DNA from: Maea johnstoni
Lineage: Eukaryota > Annelida > Polychaeta > Spionida > Magelonidae
Assembly: GCA_963942565.1 (NCBI GenBank)
Contig: OZ012698.1
Coordinates: 34,771,673-34,835,672, forward strand
Length of the DNA: 64,000 nucleotides
Reading direction: 5' to 3'
Below are positions 44,341 through 64,000 of the stretch, in pieces. The notes under the pieces are model-generated. The model worked only from the letters and a program-made list of their open reading frames with translations. It did not search any database and had not been told where the DNA came from. How positions within the stretch are numbered: position 1 is the first letter of the stretch; each line of letters opens with the position of its first letter. A program made the translations under genes and the position numbers.

Positions 44341-46984
44341 AGAAAGTGTCCCCACCCTGGGGCATAAATCAAAACATTAATGATATTCTGCTTTTAGTGA
44401 TAAATCTCTTCATAGATTTGACCTACATTACCTTTATGGGACAGTCTATTGGCTGAATAGTGAGTTTTTGTGTGTCATCATTAAAAATATCAATCCTTTG
44501 AGACCTGTTTTTGAATAAGGAAGTAACTGCGAATAAGGAAGTGAAAACGAATAAGTAACTGAATATTGAAAAAGGAATAAGTAGCTAACTTCACTGAGCT
44601 AAAAAATTAAGAGGTAAGAGTAAACCTAGATGGAAGTGGAAAATATCAGAAGAGACTGACTGGATGAAATATCGAATTGAACTAGAGAAGGAGATAGCAA
44701 GACTCAAAGAGTTAAATCCAGACCATAGGAATAGGGATATTGAATATACATGGGGGGCCATGGCCATATCCATGAAAGAGGTAGCCTCAAGAACAGTAAG
44801 AAGGTTACATGGTAAAGCTGCTCTTAGAGGCATGGCAAAGAATCTTAGAAACGCTATTAAGAAGAGAAGAGTAGCATTGAAGTGAGTAAGAATTAGTTGA
44901 AGGAACCAAGATGAATACCAGATAGCTAGAAAAAGTGTGATTGCTTTAAAGACGGAGGGAAAGAAAAGAACTCAATATATTGCAAGGAATGAATAGAGGA
45001 AATTTTAAAGTTCTGGAAAACACTGGCGTTAGCTATACTCAAAACATAAGGAATAGACAGAAAGCCTAGTGGAAGGGATAGCACAGGTCGGTGAGAATAC
45101 GGATCAGCCTGAACATTTAGACGATGAAGAGGGAGATATACTAGATAAACAAATTACAGAAGAGGAAGTCGAAAAAGTAGTCAAGGACTTGGGAAGGGGA
45201 AAGCCATGGGTCAAGATGATATACCTGGCGAATTGCATTGAATTATATAAATTTCAAAGCATACAAATGATACGATTGCATTCATTATCATAATTTCAAA
45301 AGATTGTAATGCAGAATTTCTCTTCCATTGACCAGGAATAGGGGAAACTTTATTCAGGCAGATGCAAGTATTAGAATACAAAGATCACTAGCTACTAGTA
45401 ATTAGTTGCTAAGTCTATGTAAATGGCATAAATGACAGGTACATAATTGCTAAAACTAAACAATTGGTATGAAGCAGGCAAGTAGGTATAGTCCAGTCAA
45501 TCTACGCTGAAAATGGCCTAACCTAGAACAAATTGCTACAGAAGGTTTTTTTGCTTTGACTGGTTAATTGGACCTAGCTGAACATTATATCAAAAGTTTC
45601 CCGAAAGTTACCCCCCCTAAGGACCCTAATTTGCATATTTTCACCTAAAAATGGCCAAAAACATATGATTTTGGGGATTTCTTCAGCATTTTTTTGTTTT
45701 TACGAGTTGAACCTCCAATGTTGGCATGTATGTACTACAGATGTTGTTTGACATTGCTATGAAAAAATATTTTCCGAAAATGTATCCTAGTGGTCAAATT
45801 TGGGACAAAAATGTTTAGAAAGTGCTAAAAACGGGCATTTTTTGCAACGTTGCTGACAAAAGAAGCCACCCTACAGACTCAAAAAAGATTTTAACACCAA
45901 GGTTTAAGATTAGAAAACTGCCCTAGATTGTACTAAGCCCCAAAAAACTAATATCGGTATAACTTGGTACCACTTTGGGGGACCACCAATAACCCTTATA
46001 TTTTGAAAGCCCTTGAACCCCTTCTTATGCCAAATTGGACAATTCACTGATTTCAGGGCCTTGTATTTCCTGAACTAACCATCATATAGCAGTGATATCA
46101 TTAGGTCTCAATGAGTATGTTACATAGATGCTGCAGAAAGAAATATTTATTTTAATATTGGCCCTTTGGTCAAACAAAGTCATTTGAAAATGGCCATTTG
46201 ACCTTCGCTAAGGAGAGTTTTGGTTATTCACATCACATATTTGCGGGCCTTGTATTTTCTGGACTAACAAGCATATAGCAACTGAATCTTCAGGTCTGAA
46301 TCAGTATGTTACATAAATGCTGTAAAAAGAAAACATAATTGTGATATTGACCCTTTGGTCAAATAAGGTCATTTGAAAATGGCCACTTGACCTTTGATAA
46401 GGAGCGTTTTGGTATTTTGCATGAGTTGGGGGGAGGGATTGCGTAAATTGGTACCAGTTGGGGGGACTGCAAATTACCCTTATATTTTGAAAGCCCATGA
46501 ACCCCTCAAGTACCTGCTTGATGGACATCTGCAGCTGGTAGCTGTTTTTGAGATATTGAGCTCCCAAGGTACTAGTACCGGGTATGTCCCTTTTTATGCC
46601 AAGTTGGACAATTCACAGATTTCAGGGCCTTGTATTCCCTGAACTAACAGGCATATAGTTGCTAAATCCTTGGGTCTGAAGATGTATGTTACATAGATGC
46701 TGCAGAAAGAAAATACAATTTTACTATTGACCCTTTGGTCAAATAACGTCATTTAAAATGACCATTTGACCTTTGCTAAAGGGAGTTTTGGTTATTCACA
46801 TCACAGATTTTAGGACCTTGTATTTTACGACGTAATCAATAATCATACAGCATCCTCAGGTCTGAACAAGTTTGTTACATTGATGTCGTAAAAAGACTAT
46901 GATTTAAATATTGACCCTTTGGTCAAATACGGTCATTTGAATATGGTCTTTTTACCTTAGAGAAGGAGCTAATTGCTCTAAATG

Positions 46985-47241
46985 TACCGTGCCAACATTT
47001 AATTCCTGCATTAAATGCATGGCCAGCCTGTGCACAACACAATACACAACTGTACCCCTGATTGCCACCCACTTTCCTGGGCATGGATGACCTCAAAACT
47101 GAAAGTAGCTTTGAATCACAAGCTACGTTGGTCAATGATGTCCTTGGCTTACTTTTTGACATGTTATCCATGGGTGTTTGTACAACCAGGCACTTGCAGA
47201 CATCCACTTGATTGCTGCAGGAATTAAATGTCTGCAGTACT
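46985..47241. mobile_element. Hairpin-ended MITE, copy 1
   Basis: Starts GTACCGTGCCAACATTTAATTCC and ends with the inverted TGCAGGAATTAAATGT plus a TGCAGTAC tail. The core terminal repeat ACATTTAATTCCTGCA is perfect. It is related, in inverted orientation, to 48931-49193. Confidence 0.65.
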
Positions 47242-47264
47242 TAACCCTAGATAAACAATATTTT

Positions 47265-47850
47265 CAGGGCAATGCAAGTACATGTATACAATAGGCATAA
47301 TGTATAGGGGTAGTCAAAAAGGGTTATTTAAAAGTACCTGTTTAATCATAAAAAGATACATTTTGGCTATTCTCTCAATTTATACAGATCAATATCTTAC
47401 AACTTACTATAGCAGTTTTTTGAGGGCTACATCTAAAAGTATGCTGTATAATGAAGTATGTTTTTTTTCTGGTCATTCTTCTTATCAAAAATAAAATTTG
47501 AAAGTGACGATGGGCTGGATCCAAATTTTTGACCAATTGGTCGCATTCAGCGAGTCTGCAAATGAACCTATTTTGGAAGCACTTGATCATCATTTCAATT
47601 TTGGACAAAGTAGTTTGGTATCAGAACTTTTAACAGGTACCATGATACATTATGTGAGGGTATAAACAGTATCAAATATATAATACATCTAAGATATATT
47701 GATCTGCAAAAACTGATAAAATCAACCAAAACATATTTATCATGGTGAAACAGATACTTTCAGATGGCCCTATTTGACTAAAAATTGTCAAGAAAGGGCC
47801 ATCTCCCCTGGCAGTATCCCTACTCTATACATTGTACTTGCATAGCTCTG
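47265..47850. repeat. Nested inverted repeat
   Basis: CAGGGCAATGCAAGTACA at the left is mirrored by TGTACTTGCATAGCTCTG at the right, and inner strings (ATACAGATCAATATCTT against AAGATATATTGATCTG) also pair. It looks like a decayed palindromic MITE of about 585 bp. Confidence 0.5.
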
Positions 47851-48930
47851 AAATAGATTTAGTACATTTTGAGAAATTGGCCATTGAAAATTGAAAAAAT
47901 ACTAGTACCGTATTACCCCGCGTACGACCCGCACCCCCTAGATAATACGCACCCCTTCACCAAATCCCTCTCCTTATGTAAAATACAATTCCCCATTTAT
48001 AATACACAGGGGGAGTTGGCCAGCCATTAAGTGCAGAGAGCTAAATGTCTGCCCTGGTCTTTCAGCTGAGAGGAGTGAGTCTAGGACAAATAAACAGGAC
48101 ACAATTACAATTTGATAAGGGTTTGTGATGGTAAATTGTAATTGATACTAATTTGTGCCCATTTGTTGACATCACTCGTCAAAAGAGCAGACAAGAGCTC
48201 ATGCCAAATCTGCTCCCCTGGTTTATCCGTATCAATTTCAATTCACCCTCCCGAGGCCCTTTTATCCCCTAATTATTACGTAATCAAAATCCAAATATGG
48301 ATGGATATGTTGTACTTTCCTCCCTGGGGTACTTAAATGGTGTTTTCCAACCCTGCCCCACATGTCCCCGCACCCGTGGCATCGATGTGATAAAGTTCTG
48401 GTTTATGTACCATTTTTAATTGACCTTGTTTGACCAAAGGGTCAATATTATAATTATATTTTATGTTTACAGCATCTTTGTAACATACTGATTCAGACCT
48501 GAGGATTTAATTGCTATATGCTTGTTAGTTCAGAAAATACAAGGCCCTGAAATCTGTGATGTGAACAATCGAAACTCTCCTTAGCGAAGGTCAAATGACC
48601 ATTTTCAAATGACCTTGTTTGACCAACGGGCCAATATTAAAATAAATATTTCTTCCTGCAGCATCTATGTAACATACTCATTGAGACCTAATGATATCAC
48701 TGCTATATGATGGTTAGTTCAGGAAATACAAGGCCCTGAAATCAGTGAATTGTCCAATTTGGCATAAAAAAGGGACATTACAAGAACCTTGGGTGGTCAA
48801 TATCTCAAAATAGCTACCAGATGCAGATGTCCATCATGCAGGGACTTAAAGAGGGGTTCCAGGGCTTTCAAAATATAAGGGTTATTGGTGGTCCCCCCAA
48901 ATGGTACCAAGTTATGCGGTCCCCCAAACT

Positions 48931-49193
48931 GGTACAGTACAGACATTTAATTCCTGCACCAGTCGACCGGATGCCTGGCAGTGCCAGGTTGCACAAACAC
49001 CCATGGCTAACATGTCAAAAAGATGAGCCAAACGCATAAATGACCCATGTAGCTTGCAAATCAATGTACGTTCAGTTATGACCTCATCCATGTATCCATG
49101 CCCAGACAATTGGCTGTCAATGGGGCGTGCGGTCGTGTATTATGCCCGGCTGCCCACGCATTTAGTGCAGGAATTAAATGTCGCCACTGTACC
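48931..49193. mobile_element. Hairpin-ended MITE, copy 2
   Basis: GGTACAGTACAGACATTTAA at the left is mirrored at the right by TTAAATGTCGCCACTGTACC. Its interior (GCCCAGACAATTGGC, ACCCATGGCTAACATGTC) is related to copy 1 in reverse. Confidence 0.65.
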
Positions 49194-49740
49194 AAATAAC
49201 CAAAACACTCCTTATCTAAGATCATATGGCCATTTTCAAATGACCTTATTTGATCAAAGGGTTAATATTAAAATTATATTTTCTTTTTACAGCATCTATA
49301 TAACATACTTAATCAGATCTGAGGATTTAACTCCTAGGTGATTGTTATGTCAGGATATACAAGGCCCTAAAATCATTGATGTGAATAACCAAACGGTTCT
49401 GATTGGAGGTCAGGTGGCCATTTTCAAATGTCCATATTTGACCAAACGGTCAATATTACAATTATATTTTCTGTTTACAGCATCTATATAACATACTAAT
49501 TCAGACCTGTAAATTCAACTGATGTGTGATTGTTAGTTGATTGAAATACAAGGCCCTGAAATCTGTGAATTGTCCAATTTGGCATTTGGCCATTTTGAAT
49601 TTATGCAAATTAGGGCCCTTAGAGGGGGTAACTTTCGGGAAACTTTTGATATGATGTTCACTTAGGTCCAATGAACCTGTCAAAGCAAAAAAACTTTCTG
49701 TAGCAATTTGTTCTAGGTATTTCATAATTTGACTGGACTA

Positions 49741-50640
49741 GTATTTATATAAGTATTTATGTAAGTGAAGTAATAAGTGACAAGTCCACCAATACGATTC
49801 AATATCATACACAAGGAATGAAATTCCTAAAATCAAGTTTATTTCAGCCTAAGTTTACAACAATTCATGTACAGAAAAAACAGAAAAGGTTTATAATAAG
49901 GGAATAGAAAATCAATCATCGTTTCATCAATGAAACAGTTAACACACATAACGTTCATCATTCCCCATTAATCCATTCATGTATTTAGGGATGGAATAAG
50001 TGTATGTCATCTAGTTCAGGAAATGATAGCATGAATGATATTGTTCTGTAACTGTAAAAGTAAGATTGATACCAACAACCGGTACTAGTATCCAACCTTA
50101 CCAACAAGAAGCCAAAGAGAAAGAAAAAGAAAGAGCAGCACCTCTCCCTAGCAGTGCCCTTGCAGTACATGATCGTTTGGACATAGATATTTTTAAATTA
50201 GATTAATTACAAAGTCCAAGAAGCCAAATAAGAAACGAACTGCATCCCTTCCTTTTAGTGCTCTTGTTTACATGATAATTTGCCTTAACTAATATCAAGA
50301 TTCCCCAAGAACAACCGGCCAAAAAAGAGGAAATAAGCAGCAACCTTCCTAAGCACTGTTCTTATAATTTTAGTTTTGTTATAAAGTCGTCAAAATAATT
50401 CAATATATAACATAAAATCCATCTCTGTCATTTTCCCATGAACAGCAAGCCAAGAAGAAAAAATAAATGAGCAGCACCCCTTAGAAGTGCTCTTAATATT
50501 TTTTTTGTTACAAATTCATCGATAAATGTCAATTTTAACATAGGCTTAGCTATTCAATAAATAAGATTCATCCCTTACCTTTCATTTTCCAAAGAGCATC
50601 AAGCAAAAAAAAAGAAGAGTCAAACATCAATGTCCTTTTT
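49741..50640. repeat. Degenerate AGCAGCACC tandem region
   Basis: Four loosely repeated blocks carry AAGAAAAAGAAAGAGCAGCACC-like purine-rich strings followed by AGTGCTCTT (about 50105, 50215, 50310, 50445). Spacing is about 100-130 bp. Non-coding. Confidence 0.45.
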
Positions 50641-50649
50641 TCACACTCA

Positions 50650-50825
50650 TGGCAGCCTGAGTGGTGTTGTTATAAAACATTTTAAGAATTTGGTTTCTTT
50701 TGAAACAACCAAAAATGTTCATTGTTTTGTGCACATTTTAATTTATTTATTGCATTGTTGTTTTTCATAACAACAGATATTTTATGGCACTATAATGCTG
50801 CTGAGCCTATGAGCAAACATTCATG
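50650..50825 (+). mobile_element. Diverged LINE 3' end
   Basis: TTTGGTTTCTTTTGAAAC, TGTTCATTGTTTTGTG, CTTTATTGCATTGTTGTT-like and TTTATGGCACTATAATG occur in the same order as in 2415-2600, so this is a diverged 3' UTR of the same LINE family, ending in GCAAACATTCATG. Confidence 0.55.
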
Positions 50826-50953
50826 AAATCCATCATTTCAAATAAGACCCACGCAAATCATCTGTCACGGAAGTACTGGGACAGACTATCTGTGGCAACG
50901 GGCTGGATAGTCAGTCTATATATTCTTTCAACCCCAAGCAGGATGGGACGACT

Positions 50954-51135
<182 letters not shown>

Positions 51136-51633
51136 CTTATTGATTTGTCATAAAATACTATTCACATACTATTATTTGCGGAGGAATTAGAAACAAAAAA
51201 GGAAACTCTTGAGTGAGTTAGTGACGCCTAGTTGTGTGAGTGTGTGTGCAAATATTACATCATCAAATCAAACAAGTGATATCCAGATCAATTATATATC
51301 AGGGAAACGAATGTAGGATTTTGCATGAGTATCTTCTTTCATTGAATGTGGATTTAAAACTACTGTTCAGATCTCCTACCAAAATACACATTTCAGTGAC
51401 TGATATGCATTACACGTCCAACCACTACTAGTGTTACTGTCAAATTGTTTCTAGTTATTTAGAGCAAGACAATTGATAGTGTGCATAACATAAAACGGCT
51501 GTGCTTTTTCAAGAGGAGTTTATTTGACCTTATGGATTATTACTATCTGGAACATTCTAGTGTTTCACTTTAATCATCATACGTTAAGATAGCACAATGT
51601 TATAAAACTATTTTTGTAACATTTATTTCGTTA

Positions 51634-51657
51634 GTAGTAGTAGTAGTAGTAGTAGTA
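51634..51657. repeat. (TAG)n microsatellite
   Basis: Eight TAG units. Confidence 0.9.
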
Positions 51658-52090
51658 ATTGCTGTACATATAGAAGAATAAGAGTGCACAATGGTCTGTT
51701 GACCACTGTTCTGATAGCTGCTTAACTAACGTTCCAAAAAGTCACTGGTGCTCTACGTATTAACCTTGGAATGTCACATAATATCACATCAACATCAATT
51801 TGACTATGAACTTACTACCATTTAAGTCCAAATCATATCTTGGTTAAGTCACTTCTCTGCCATGTGATAAACAGTTGATGTATGGTTAGAAACTCTTGCT
51901 GGTAATGTTCCTCAGTCCGGCAATTCTGGCCAATATAAATAGTGAAATACAAAACGGCCCTACCCAGGCCGGCATTCAAAGCATGCTTTTATAATTGAGA
52001 GGAATCCATCAAGCTTAAAGCATGGCATACACTAGGCTGGAGGCCAGGCAGCTGGCGGGCAACTCAATGGAAACGTCTCTCATACCTGCC

Positions 52091-52916
52091 TCACTGGCGG
52101 CTCATCTCACATATGTAGACAGCTTCATAAATACAGTGTATGTCTCTCCACTTTCCATTTTCCAACATTAGACAGTTTTGGTATCGTCCTCCATCCGGCT
52201 GATCCGTTAGCCAGTTGGTATATGTGAAGCACTCGCCACTGTTCCTCCAGACCCAAGCGTTCTATGTTACAATGTCGTTTCCACCAATCCAATGAATAGT
52301 ATCTGCCACTTAACAAAGTATTCAGATAATCACTTTCTTCCTCGGATTGAATTTCTGCAAGGTACGAGCCACGGTGGATACAGTCCTCAGCTGCCTCATT
52401 CCAGCTTAGTTTTTTCTTGCTGATAAAGTAGCAAGACCCGAGTGTGGAGTTGCGGTGTAGAAACCCTCCTGGACATTGCCGACATGATACGTTGACTGTA
52501 GTGGAATGGTTTTCCTTCAGCATTTGCGATGATACATTGAATGTAGTGGAAGGGACCTCCTTCACCATTTGTCTGATCTCATCAATGACTCTATACAGAA
52601 GTTGTTGCTGCTTTTTCATCTCCGCCAATTCTTCTCGACATTGCGGCAATGATGCGTTGACTGTAGTGAAATGGACCTCCTTAAGCATTTGTCTGATCTC
52701 ATCAATGGCTGTAAAGAGACGTTGTTGCTGCTTTTCCATTTTCACCTGTTCTTCTCTCAGCCTACGAATGTCAGCCCCTATGGCCCTGCCCTCCTCTGCA
52801 ATGTCATATATGACAGCATTGCTCTGCTTTCACTGACCACCGTCCATCTCTGTTGACTGTGAGGAGACCAGGTTCGCCAGACAGATGGTCAAAACTAGAG
52901 CGCTAATAGGACCCAT
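52091..52916 (-). pseudogene. Secreted C-type lectin with coiled-coil stalk, broken
   Basis: The start at 52916 gives MGPISALVLTICLANLVSSQ, a clear signal peptide. It is followed by a stalk with two related heptad-like units (QQQRLFTAIDEIRQMLKEV and QQQLLYRVIDEIRQMVKEV), each followed by TTVNAS/TTFNVS-like glycosylation sites. Then comes a C-type lectin domain: CPGGFLHRNSTLGSCYFISK, LSWNEAAEDCIHRGSYLAEI, then in the next frame HWIGGND, NAWVWRNSGECFTYTNWLTD, a QPD-type motif, NCLMLENGKWRDIHC and ICE, ending at the TGA at 52093-52091. The usual four Cys of the fold are present across the frames. Lesions are an in-frame TGA at 52832-52830, a frame change near 52290 and a TAG at 52264-52262. It is intronless. 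WND is replaced by KWRD; QPD rather than EPN suggests galactose-type specificity in the ancestor. Confidence 0.8.
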
Positions 52917-53800
52917 GTTTGACAGATATCTTTGTGTATGCAGTGTATTTGAAGAGTGTAGTCTATTTGATGCCCAGATTGCGAAATTGGGTTATTCTCT
53001 CTGGTCTTCCTGTTAACCTTTTTCCTCTGAAGTGGGCCAATGGCCCGACAACCAAGAACAGAACTTATCAAATACAGAAATTGTTCAACAATAGTTTAAG
53101 AGGATTCACTAAACCCGCAAGAAGAACAACTAGTAAAGTGTCTTCTTAATAATGCATAGTTTTCAGTATATATCTTTATGTGTCAGACCATGTGAATGCT
53201 CCGGGGGTAAAACCGTTAAAAACAACGTGCTAGCCTATGACTGTTGTATTTCTTTCACATGACCAACCAACCTAAACCATGAAAGGTATATCATTAGGAT
53301 CGTGACATATGAATTCCTGTATGCAGGTATTGCCTCGAGATGACCCACATTCTTGCTATGCACTCCAACGTAAAGTAGCTTATGGGTTTTATTCTTAACT
53401 TGAATTTTCCTTTACCCTTGTCTTTATTGTACCATATAAGCAATTAAATATATATATTGCCAGAAAAGTCTTCTGATGGTGAGTTAAGCATATGAAAAGT
53501 ACCCTTCTAACAGGGTGTGAGATGCGAGGGGTAATAACTGAAGATACAAGCATAGTGATTTCAAATGTGTGTTGAATGTAAGGAAAAAAGAATACATAAC
53601 TGTGGAACATAATCAAGATTCAAAAGGAGATTATCTTCTCTCCAAAATGGTGGGTGCTATGTATATGTGTTACCCAAAGTGTGTGTTCGCAGCAACCATG
53701 CTTTAGTGAAATTCAATAAAACAATTAGTGTCAAAATCCTGTTTTTGTGCAACCCTGTGTAAATGTAAATTCATGTTGCATTTGGTCTCGCACTCTGCTC
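52917..53800. other. No gene seen
   Basis: AT-rich spacer between the lectin relic and the assembly gap. Short ORFs at 52919-53149 and 53616-53395 show no motif. Confidence 0.4.
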
Positions 53801-54000
53801 NNNNNNNNNNNNNNNNNNNNNNNNNNNNNNNNNNNNNNNNNNNNNNNNNNNNNNNNNNNNNNNNNNNNNNNNNNNNNNNNNNNNNNNNNNNNNNNNNNNN
53901 NNNNNNNNNNNNNNNNNNNNNNNNNNNNNNNNNNNNNNNNNNNNNNNNNNNNNNNNNNNNNNNNNNNNNNNNNNNNNNNNNNNNNNNNNNNNNNNNNNNN
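53801..54000. other. Assembly gap (200 N)
   Basis: A run of N of arbitrary round length, placed about 130 bp upstream of the first coding exon of the peptidase gene. Promoter or 5' UTR sequence may be missing here. Confidence 1.
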
Positions 54001-54130
54001 CAGCAAAGGGATTTTACATGCAAAATGCTTTTATTACTATCTCAACTAGGCCTGAACGAGGTGAAACAGGTTTGACAAATCCAGCTTGTTTGTTGCGCAG
54101 GCTACACACAGCTAAGTCACCACTACAGAC

Positions 54131-63672
<9,542 letters not shown>

Positions 63673-63689
63673 GTAAAGCCCCATTCTCA

Positions 63690-64000
63690 CATTCACGATC
63701 TAGAACATGATCCGAACACGATCAAGCGATCGCATTAAGTTGAATAGAGATCAGCCTGTTGATCGGCATGATCGTATGAAGATCAGGCTGGGTCGGCGCA
63801 ACTCGTACTGAGGTCAGGTGTGGCTACGACCATTTTGGAATGTTCAAAATCTGCATGTTCGATCGGCAAAACCGGCCCGGTGCGAGTTGCTGCCAATAGC
63901 TAGCGAGTAAACATCGTATGAAGGTCGGCGACGTCCTATGCACATCAGACGCACATCCGCGTATTGCGTATGCAAGAGCGTGGGAAAGTTGCATACGATG
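63690..64000. repeat. CpG- and GATC-rich repeat start in intron 7
   Basis: Bases from about 63690 are unusually rich in CG and GATC (CGATCTAGAACATGATC, CGATCAAGCGATCGC, CATCGTATGAAGGTCGG) compared with the AT-rich gene introns. It is probably a transposable element running off the window end; no ends are visible. Confidence 0.4.

Larger units (their letters stand above)
40526..44520. mobile_element. Composite foldback element with 180-bp subrepeats and an internal gene
   Basis: The ends are inverted copies beginning CCTTATTCAAAAACAGGTCT, about 97% alike over the first 350 bp or so. Inward from them lie tandem arrays in opposite orientation, then a unique centre (42404-43620) with one ORF. 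Units contain GTGGCGCAGGCGTTAG, CCCCGGGGTGGGG and CCAAAATAGCATAAAAACC. The left array has nine units (motif starts at 40840, 41020, 41184, 41364, 41545, 41725, 41905, 42085, 42265). The right array has four (43655, 43835, 44015, 44195). The architecture matches foldback elements such as Drosophila FB and sea urchin TU. No clear target duplication was seen. Confidence 0.85.
39171..45290 (+). pseudogene. LINE with SGNH-like ORF1, split by a foldback element
   Basis: Plus-strand blocks run in LINE order. From 39171 there is a Lys/Glu-rich coiled-coil-like region. At about 39600-40140 there is an SGNH-like domain (ILVVGYSMVRDIEKG for block I, IDGIVILGG next to a G run, a late GVQ/HLN-like block). 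At about 40370-40525 there is the start of an endonuclease (VAIYVRKEMSTRVV, WAEIEWVV). At 44620-44885 the linker reads WMKYRIELEKEIARLKELNP and ASRTVRRLHGKAALRGM. At 45069-45245 the RT start reads ITEEEVEKVVKDLGRGK. A CR1/L2-like element is the best fit. Many stops and frame changes, and most of the endonuclease and RT missing, make it dead. The foldback element 40526-44520 interrupts it; the next one begins at 45489. Confidence 0.6.
45489..49740. mobile_element. Second large foldback element with 189-bp subrepeats
   Basis: The ends are inverted and start TAGTCCAGTCAA, then CCTAGAACAAATTGCTACAG and AAGTTTCCCGAAAGTTACCC. Each arm holds subrepeats with GGGCCTTGTATTTTCTGAAC and GACCCTTTGGTCAAA: left motif starts at 46057, 46246, 46626, 46814; right at 48541, 48730, 49361, 49550, so the period is about 189 bp. 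A unit in the left arm and a stretch in the right arm are replaced by other sequence. The centre (about 46930-48420) has no convincing gene. Two MITE copies (46985-47241, 48931-49193) and a nested inverted repeat (47265-47850) lie inside. Flanks carry only GTA in common. Confidence 0.8.

Noticed and set aside
52830-52832. In-frame TGA in the lectin as a selenocysteine codon
   Set aside because: A second stop (TAG) and a frame change follow in the same gene, and no Cys is expected at this stalk position.

Overview
The window is nuclear DNA of an animal. Coding exons are separated by GT-AG introns, the base composition is AT-rich, and long (TA)n microsatellites and several families of non-LTR and DNA transposons are present. 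A glutamate-carboxypeptidase-II-like gene, a C-type lectin relic, PHD/HECT-type genes and abundant foldback elements fit a marine invertebrate. An echinoderm- or hemichordate-like deuterostome is my guess, but the sequence does not settle the lineage. No prokaryotic or organellar features, tRNA or rRNA genes were found.

Layout. 0-12 kb is transposon debris: pieces of a CR1/Jockey-like LINE, a minus-strand fossil with SGNH-like, SET-like and tyrosine-recombinase-like parts, and a broken hAT transposase. 12.2-15.1 kb is a non-autonomous hAT-like element delimited by CAGGGG termini and a 9-bp direct repeat; it carries a near-perfect 148-bp snap-back hairpin and a GATC-rich array. 16.2-34.2 kb is a minus-strand gene region. 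Eight exons (19.9-29.2 kb) agree in splice sites and reading phase and encode a protein of a multicopy invertebrate family (DUF6589-like, tentative) with PHD-type zinc fingers. Probable N-terminal exons lie at 32.4-34.2 kb, and three phase-matched HECT-like exons lie at 16.2-17.9 kb. Introns of this gene hold a 3.8-kb GC-rich palindromic gag-like retroelement fossil (24.0-27.8 kb) and a 1.7-kb foldback element made of 21-bp palindromes (30.0-31.7 kb).

39.6-45.2 kb is a decayed LINE with an SGNH-like ORF1, endonuclease and RT start. It is split by a 4.0-kb foldback element whose arms are 180-bp tandem repeats and whose centre encodes an ORF1p-like coiled-coil protein. A second large foldback element with 189-bp subrepeats follows (45.5-49.7 kb). 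A broken C-type lectin gene lies at 52.1-52.9 kb (minus), then a 200-N assembly gap, then the first seven coding exons of a plus-strand FOLH1/NAALAD2-like peptidase (54.1-63.7 kb), which continues past the window. Its introns contain several copies of a TTAA-flanked MITE, long (TA)n tracts and a second snap-back hairpin.

The clearest theme is the density of inverted-repeat DNA: three foldback elements, one gag palindrome and several hairpin MITEs in 64 kb. The most unusual single object is the 40.5-44.5 kb foldback element with its ORF1p-like gene.
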